A stretch of 64,000 nucleotides of DNA from Bretschneidera sinensis (lineage: Eukaryota > Streptophyta > Magnoliopsida > Brassicales > Akaniaceae): contig CM043702.1 of NCBI GenBank assembly GCA_023935145.1, forward strand, positions 104,111,588 through 104,175,587, given 5' to 3'. The notes below the pieces were generated by a model, which had not been told where the DNA came from, made no database searches, and saw only the letters and a list, made by a program, of their open reading frames with translations. Positions 57,270-64,000 of this stretch are shown here, one piece after another; position 1 is the first letter of the stretch, and each line of letters opens with the position of its first letter. A program made the position numbers and the translations under genes.

Positions 57270-57517
57270 GGGACCGAGGTCTCCGAGCCGTCATTCCCTT
57301 TGGTGCTAATCATGGCTGTTCCCCAGGGAAATGTTGGAGGTCTGCCCACCATAAAAACTGGAGAGAGGCGGCGCTGAGATTATACGCGGAAGGGTGCTAC
57401 AGTGCTGGACAATGGCGCTGCAGCTCTGAATAGCTGAGAGTGTAGATGGAGAGGAAAAAAATATTAGAGAGAGAGGAGAGAGACGAGGGCGCGATTAATA
57501 GAAAACATCGTAACCTA

Positions 57518-57529
57518 GCTCTGATACCA
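57518..57529 (-). promoter_or_regulatory. Primer-binding site, tRNA-Met (minus-strand copia)
   Basis: The minus strand reads TGGTATCAGAGC directly next to the LTR border at 57530. This makes 57530-57794 a 5' LTR whose element extends to the left. Confidence 0.85.
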
Positions 57530-57794
57530 TGAAGAAATATGGAATAGAAAACTTCTCCTCTAATACTTTATTACGTGAAAGGCAAATGCCTTATTTAGAG
57601 AAACTTGACAACAAATCTGTCAATGATTCTCCACGATTATAGAAACTAGCAATCTCTTAATTTAAGGAATAAATCACAGAATTAAAACTAGAGAGATAAT
57701 AGGAAACAATCTTCATTATCCCTTTACTTAAAATAACCTAATAGGAAAAAAATCCCTAGAAAACAGGAAACAAGAAATGGGAAATTTGAGAACA
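57530..57794 (-). mobile_element. Short copia 5' LTR (265 bp)
   Basis: On the minus strand it starts TGTTCTCAAATTTCC and ends TATTTCTTCA. It is very similar to the 3' LTR at 59809-60086, from which it differs by a 14-bp deletion and scattered changes. It interrupts a copia gag reading frame just after FDQVRVH. Confidence 0.85.
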
Positions 57795-58218
57795 TGAACT
57801 CTAACCTGATCAAACTCAGGTCGTAACCCAACAAGAAATTCAAACACTATCTCTCAATCTAATCATTTTTGGATCTCTTGTGCATTTGTAGTACACACCA
57901 TATGGAGATCCTCATAGAGATCCAATTCATGCAATAATTTACGAAGCTAGTTGAAATAAGTAGAGACTGATATTTCCTTTTGAGCCATGCCATGTATTTC
58001 AACTCAAATATCGGGACAGAGTTTTCAACCTTAGAATAAGTATCAGAAACAGCATTCCAAATATCTTTAGTAAAGTATAAGAACATGAGACTGCTACTAA
58101 TATCAGGTTCTATGACATTCAATAACCAAGACATGATCATCGAATTTTCAAATTCCCATTTCCCATACAGTGGATCATCCTCGGTTGGTTCCTTAATGCT
58201 ACCAGTAAGATATCCCAT
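57795..58218 (-). pseudogene. First half of a copia gag (element W)
   Basis: It reads MGYLTGSIKEPTEDDPLYGK and MSWLLNVIEPDISSSLMFL, then damaged sequence up to EFLVGLRPEFDQVRVH at the LTR border. This is the UBN2-type gag domain. The part expected to follow, beginning ILGREPLPSIL, is not on the other side of the LTR but at 59806. Confidence 0.75.
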
Positions 58219-58828
58219 TTTTCCTTTTCGTTTAAGGAAAAGATGAAGGAAAAGAGTAATTGACTGCGACCAAGTAAGTTATTGAGCTTGATTGAAGTAA
58301 TCTATAGAGCAGGTGCGTCATTGGGGGCAACGCCCAGACCAGACCCCTAGTACCTGAACTCTGTGAGATTGAACTATCCTCAAACATTGGGATTAGCTTA
58401 AAAAAGCAAATTTCACAACCAATCAAAAACAACTACGTAAACCAAATTAGCCACCAAAATAAAGGAAATAAAAATCAAATAAAGATCATATTAACCTCTA
58501 ATAAAGCAATACATGCTAATAAACTGTGAAAATACCTAACAAAGATCCAACGAACCACTCCAAAACCACAAAAACATGTAGAAACGACAAAGCAGACCTG
58601 ATTACAGCTTCATTGATAAAAAAAATAGCCAAACAACCCAAAAAACAACACCACCAATCAGAAAAATAGCCAAACAGCCACTAAAACGCTTCCAAATCAC
58701 GATCAAGTGTCAAAAAATTTTGTGGAGACATACCCATGCCCTATGCGCACCCTTCTATGGTGGTTGAACCATGATCTAAGCCTCTGATTTAGCAGATCAA
58801 GTAGATGTCCTAAGCATCTATGCCATAA
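58219..58828. other. Spacer between the two parts of element W
   Basis: No coding region. It includes a 19-base match to 57070-57088 ('gatcaagtgtcaaaaaatt' at 58702-58720) and a duplicated 'aaaatagccaaaca' (58621 and 58662). Confidence 0.5.
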
Positions 58829-59806
58829 CTACACTAAATCAAAAGACTTCTCATGATTGGTAGAATGATGAGCTTCCATCGCTTGAGCCAACTCGGAGAT
58901 AGCAAAATCCAGATAATAAAGGTCATCCCTCTCTTTACCAGTACCAATCGTCTTCCCTGTTATTAGGTCCTGAAAAATGCAATGGAAATGGAAAAATGTC
59001 ACACTACAATTAAGAGATTGTGTAGTACTACTAACATATAAAAAGTTAGTAGCGAGATTTAGAACATGTAAAACAGAAGATAACATCATCTCAGAAGAAA
59101 TAGGAACTAAGGCTTTGCACGAAATGGAGGATAAAGAACCATCAGCAAGTTTAACTTTATCTTTACCCGAATAAATGGTATAAGAAATAAATTCAGTAGA
59201 CTCAGCAGTCATATGATCAGTGGCCCCTGAGTCAATGACCCAAAGATTAGAAGAATCAGATGATGCTTTAAGAGCCACAATAGAATTACCAGAACGAGCA
59301 TAAGAAGAAGTGGCTACCGAGGACGTATCCAGTTTAGACATCAGACACCGAATAGTGTGAATCTCATCCTAACTCAAAGATCCAGAGATAAATTTCATAA
59401 AAAGACCATAAAAAGGAGTCTCATTTACAGATGCAGAATGATGAGCACAAGAGGGTCTAAAGCCACTATTAGTTGGTTGAGAAGTACCACCAACACGACC
59501 ATCACCTCTGCCTCTATTAGTTGGAAGACCATGAAGCTGCCAACAAGTATCCCTCGTATGACGAGGCTTTTTACAATGATCACAAAATAACTTATCTGTC
59601 CCATCCACGTGTGCAGTCTATGAGGGGCGATAAGAAAACGAAACCATTGCTAAAGAGTCATGAGATATAGGAAGAGACACCACTGCTAAAGAGACATGAG
59701 ATATAGGAAGAGACACAGGAGGAAGCATCACACTCTGTTAGTTTTTCTCATTCTGAACATAGGAAAAGACCTATAAAATGGATGGCAAAGGTTCTCTACC
59801 TAGAAT
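58829..59806 (-). pseudogene. Second half of copia gag plus protease (element W)
   Basis: From 59806 downward there is ILGREPLPSIL, a repeated VSLPISHVSLAVVSLPISHDSL segment, and a zinc knuckle CDHCKKPRHTRDTC (59590-59540). The protease follows, with LWVIDSGATDHMT (DSG intact) and GKDKVKLADGSL, then the start of the pre-integrase domain (TGKERDDLYYL). The frame stops near 58829. Integrase and RT of this element are absent. Confidence 0.78.
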
Positions 59807-59808
59807 CT

Positions 59809-60086
59809 TGAAGAAATATGGAATAGAAAAATTCTCCTCTGATACTTTATTACATGAAAGGCAAAGGCCTTATATAGAAAACTTGACAACAAATCTGTTA
59901 ATGATTCTCCACAATTATAGAAACTAACAATCCCTTAATTTAATGAATAAATCACAAAATTAAAACTAGAGAGATAATAAGAAACAATCTTCCTTATCCC
60001 TTTATTTAAAAATAACCTAATAGGAAACAAATCCCTAGAAAACGGGAAACAAGAAATGGGAAATTGAAATAGGAAATTTGACAACA
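59809..60086 (-). mobile_element. Short copia 3' LTR (278 bp) with polypurine tract
   Basis: On the minus strand it starts TGTTGTCAAATTTCC, directly after the purine tract AGTTTGAGGGGGAG (complement of 60087-60100), and ends CTTCA at 59809. Its element therefore extends to the right. Confidence 0.85.
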
Positions 60087-60190
60087 CTCCCCCTCAAACT
60101 AGGTTTCCAAGATTGAACATGCCCAGCTTGTCAATCTGTCTTTCGAACATCTTCCTACCTAGAGCTTTTGTTAGTACATCTACGACTTGA

Positions 60191-63100
60191 TCACCTGTAG
60201 ACAATTTTTTCTTTGATAGAGTGTCTATCCACTTTCACATGTTTTGTTCGATCATGATGGACTAGATTGTGAGAAATACTTATGGGTGCCTTTTTATCAT
60301 AGTAAATCTTTAGAGGAAGATTTATTTTCATCTTCAATTCTTCAAGCAATAGTTTCAACCATAGCATTTCATAAGTATCGTGAGCCACGGCTTGAAATTC
60401 AGCCTCAGCACTACTCCGGACCATAACCGTTTGTTTCTTGCTTCACCAAGTGACCAGGTTGCCCCATAAAAATGTACAATACTCTGAAGTAGACCTCTTT
60501 TCTTCAATAGAACCTGCCCAATCTGCATAATCAGTGAATCCCTCGATAATCTTGGACTCATTTTTGTGGAAAAACAAACCTTTACCAGGCGACCCTTTGA
60601 GGTACTTTAGGATTCGGAGTACAGCCTCCATGTGTTCTTTGTAGGGAGCATGCATATACTAACTAACAACACTCACAGCGAATGCAATATCTGGTATGGT
60701 GTGGGAAAGATAAATGAGTTTTCCAACTAGTCGCTAGTATCTCCTAGTATCAACCGGAGTTCCATCCTTCTTGTCTCCTATCTTTGTTGTGGAGTCCATC
60801 GGTGTGTCTACAACCTAGCATTCTTGTTTCCTTTAAAAGATCCAAGACATATTTTCTTTGAGTAACTGATATTCTTTTCTTGTTTCTAGCAACCTTCATA
60901 CCAAGAAAGTAGCGTAAAGGTCCAAGATCTTTTATCTTGAATTCAGTTGTCAGTCTAGTTTTCAGTCTTGTCATCTCCATTGTATCATTTACTGTCAAAA
61001 TTATGGCATCCATATAGACAACAAGAATTATACTTTACCATTTTTATGTCGATAAAAGAGGGTATGGTCGGTATGAGCTTGCCTATACCCTTGTTGTAAG
61101 ACTGCCTTTGTGAATCTGCCAAACCAGGCCCTTGGACTGCTTCAAACCATAGAAGGTTTTTTTCAATCTGCAGACTGTCCCATTCTTCTTATCTTTGTCA
61201 AATCCCGATGGAAGATCTATGTAGACTTCATTTTCCAAATCACCACTAAGGAAGGCATTTTTCACGTAAAGTTGTTGTAGATCCCAATCTAGGTTTGCTA
61301 CGAGAGATAGAAGTACTCTGACTGTATTGAGCTTGACAACTGGGACAAAAGTCTCATTGTAATCAATACCATACGTTTGAGTGAAGCCCTTTGCAACCAG
61401 TCTTGTTTTGTATCTCTCAATCGTCCCATCAGATCGATACTTCATACGAAACACCCATTTACACCCAACCGATACTTTCCCTTCAGGTTTCTCTATGAGA
61501 TTCCAAGTTTGATTCTTTTCAAGAGTTTGTATTTCCTCTGTAACTGCCTTTCTCCATTCAGGGATCCTCAAAGCCTCCTGTATATCTCGAAGAATCTTCT
61601 CTTCTGACAGGTTAGGAATAAAAGCTTGGAGAGAACATGAAAAATGACTATAGGAAACATAATTGCAAATGGGATGCTGAGTACAAGAACAAACTTCTTT
61701 TCTCAAAGCAATAGGACAGTCAAGATCACTAACCTCAGGTGATGAATTCAGTTCTGATTCATGGCAAGGCTGTAGGTCCACAATGTTCTCTATTCTTCGT
61801 GAGGCTGTTTTTCGAGAATAAACATGTAACTCAGGTTGCTGTTGTGAATCTCCCCCTTTCCTAGAGTTGTCAATGTTCATGGCAGACTCCAGATCATTTG
61901 TGGCTGGTGTGGGTTCTTGTGTTTGCTCGGCCAGTGTGGGTGGATCGGTTGGAAGAGGTAGGATAGGGCTTGATGTGGGTTCCCAAAAAGCGGCTTCATT
62001 CTCAATCTCCCCCTGAAGCAAATTTTTGTGGTAAAAAGGTTGGTTTTCAAAAAATGTGACATCCATAGTGACAAAGTATTTGCTATTTTCCGGGGAATAG
62101 CAACGGTACCCTTTTTGAGTGGCTGAATACTCAAGGAAAATACAAGGTAGAGCTCGAGGATCTAGTTTGCGGTTATGATCATGAACATGAACAAAAGACT
62201 TACAACCAAACACTTTGAGGGTAACAAACTTATTGACTTGTTTGTGGGTAGTATTGAAGGAAGAACTAGGAAGGTATTTTGCAGTTGAGAACTCGAGTAG
62301 GAAGATAGTTTATAAGATAGCAGGCTGTAAGAATGGAATCACCTCAAAAGAATTTAGGGATGTTATTAGCGAACATAATAGAGCAAGCTACTTCTAAGAG
62401 ATGCCTGTTTTTTCTGTCAACCACCCCATTCTATTGAGGAGTATCAACACATGAGCTTTGGTAAATAATATCATTTTCCAAAAAATACCCTCTAGAATGG
62501 AATTAAAGTACTTTTTCCCATTATCAGTACGTAAAATTTGTATTTTTGCACTGTACTTGTTCACCATCAAATGAAAGTTTGTTCAGCCTCACCTTCTTCT
62601 TTTAGAAGATAAACCCAGGTAGTCCGTGTGTGATCATCAATGAATGTGATAAACCATTTTTTCCAGTTACATTTGGTACTCGTGAAGGACCCCACATATC
62701 ACTATGAATTAATCCAAATGGTTTGGTGTTTAGCAATTTAACAAACATCACACTGAAAAACATCTTTATTCCGAAAAAGAGAGGGAAACAATTGTTTCAG
62801 ATATTGAAAGCTAGGATGGCCTAACCTAGAGTGCCATAACATTATTTGTTCTTCTCTAGATAAAGAAATAAACTCAAAACTAGCGGTCAAAGCTTGTTTA
62901 TTGTTGGAGATCCCTTCCTCAAAGTAATAAAGACCATTGTGTTCCTTAGCACTACCAATCCTCATGCTCGAAGTCATATCTTGAAATTTACAAATGGAAT
63001 GTGAGAACTGGGCAGTATAATTTAGATCTTTGGTAATTTTACTAACAGATAGTAAATTGCATGATAACTTTAGAACATGGAGAGCATCTTTGAGAGATAT

Positions 63101-63610
63101 TTGAGGACTAATATTAGTGGTACCGGTACCAGCAATAGTTGCAAGAGAACCATCTGCAATCTTAGTTTTCAAATTCCATGGACTAAGTTTATAAGAATAG
63201 AAGAGACTTGCACAACCTGTCATATGATCCGTAGCCCCGGAGTCTATCACTCAGGGTTTAGTCATTTCAGATATACCACTTAGAGCAGTCATGAAAGTAC
63301 CTTTTTGGGCCAAAAGTGAGGTACCTGAGGCTGGCTATGATTGCTGACCTAGGGCAATGGATTGACTCTGATTGGATGATTGGGCATTTAGGATCTGGTA
63401 CAATTGCTCCATTTCTCAGAGAGAAATTGAAGTTGTTGTCACTAGTCCTTGATGTCGTATCTGTAGTAACTGGAAGACTTCTGGAATCCTTTATACTGTT
63501 GCGAGTATCCTTCCAATTATCAGGTTTACCATGCAATTTCCAACACTTATCACGGCTGTGGTTTTATCTCTGGCAGTGATCACACCAAAGATTACCACTC
63601 TGAGAATCAG
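60191..63610 (-). pseudogene. Ale/Retrofit-type copia pol, minus strand
   Basis: Reading downward there is a gag tail with HGKPDNWKD (63536-63267). Protease follows with MIDSGATDHMT and KTKIADGSLATI (63250-63130), then pre-integrase MLWHSRLGHPSFQYL and CDVC (62860-62740). Integrase is broken (62700-62215). Reverse transcriptase is 62213-61083, with TVEIQTLEKNQTWNLIEKPE-like entry, CKWVFRMKYRSDGTIERYK, VAKGFTQTYGIDYNE and YGLKQSKG. The usual YVDD reads YMDA near 61008, so the active site is destroyed. RNase H ends with SSAEAEFQAVAHDTYEMLW (60424-60191). The frame is partly long and open (376 codons), suggesting moderate age. Confidence 0.85.
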
Positions 63611-64000
63611 ATCAAGAAAGAGTTATAGAAGCTCACTGTGCAGAGAAGTGTCGACAGTTCTTCAAGGCTTTGAAAAAGATGAAGAGTACGAGTGGATCGA
63701 AGAGTGTTAGGCCTCGTTCGAAGATTTGAAGAGGTACTTGAGCTTGCCCCTTCTTCTGATCAAGCCTAAGGAAGGAGAAGAGTTGTGTTTTTACTTAGTT
63801 GCTAGTGAAGTGGTCGTGGCTTCGGTACTGATCTAAGAGAAGGTAAGATCCAAAAACCCATCTACTATGTCAATAGATGCCGAAATCGGATATCAACCCA
63901 TTGAGAAGCTGGCCTATACAGTAGTCATCTTGACCAGGAAGCTGAGTTACTTTTAATCACACCTAGTCATTGATCACCCTTTTCACCAAGTTCTTTAGAA
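63611..64000 (+). pseudogene. Tat-type gypsy reverse transcriptase end and RNase H, continues past the window
   Basis: Across shifting frames it reads RCRQFFKALKKMKS, LSLPLLLIKPKEGEE and LCFYLVASEVVVASVL, then a 'PIYYVNR' equivalent and an IEKLA-like block. This is the RT thumb/RNase H junction of Tat-type gypsy pol. It matches the lineage of the gag at 55594, so it is probably the right-hand part of the same element. The junction with copia sequence is near 63610. Confidence 0.7.

Larger units (their letters stand above)
54352..64000 (+). mobile_element. Tat-type Ty3/gypsy element in the kinase intron, extends past the window
   Basis: It has an LTR of about 590 bp, a primer-site region, gag and a protease fragment up to about 56720. 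Rearranged minus-strand copia sequence follows, then reverse transcriptase end/RNase H sequence from 63611 to the window end. Most of the reverse transcriptase is missing between the two parts. The 3' LTR is not in the window, so the target duplication cannot be checked. Confidence 0.7.

Overview
The window is plant nuclear DNA, most likely from a eudicot. It is AT-rich, carries one intron-containing plant-type protein kinase gene, and is otherwise filled with nested plant LTR retrotransposons and one Mutator-like (MULE) transposon. No bacterial operons, CRISPR arrays, rRNA genes or tRNA genes were seen. The species cannot be named from this sequence.

Left part (1-8006). A decayed SIRE-type Ty1/copia element (505-7538) has pol, an extra plant-transposon-type ORF after pol, a polypurine tract and a 3' LTR. 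Its 5' end is missing. A short stretch of target DNA follows (7539-8006).

Nest (8007-34107). A Ty3/gypsy chromovirus of Tekay/Del type is bounded by TGCAT target-site duplications. An Athila-type, gag-only element lies inside its gag gene in the opposite orientation (10571-27606). That element holds Ty1/copia element A (14297-26890), whose internal region holds related copia element B (16820-23916). The nest is four layers deep, and flanking duplications date the order. A and B share the same deletions in reverse transcriptase and RNase H, so their lineage probably moved with borrowed enzymes.

Middle (34108-49300). Target DNA, a possible GRF-zinc-finger remnant and a solo gypsy LTR (35324-37992) come first. 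A MULE transposase pseudogene on the minus strand follows, split by a second, nearly complete Athila-type gag-only element (40918-47616, CCCCC duplications).

Right part (49300-64000). The one convincing host gene is a STE20/SPS1-family kinase related to plant BLUS1/OSR1-like kinases. Eight coding exons (50313-54225) are open and correctly spliced on paper, covering the whole catalytic domain. A Tat-type gypsy element starts 127 bp inside the next intron and runs off the window. Inside it sit rearranged minus-strand copia fragments, apparently in circularly permuted order.

The most interesting cross-cutting signal is that nearly every LTR family here carries its own short perfect palindrome or palindrome array. 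Two Athila-type elements with matching LTR flanks carry different palindromes at the same LTR position.
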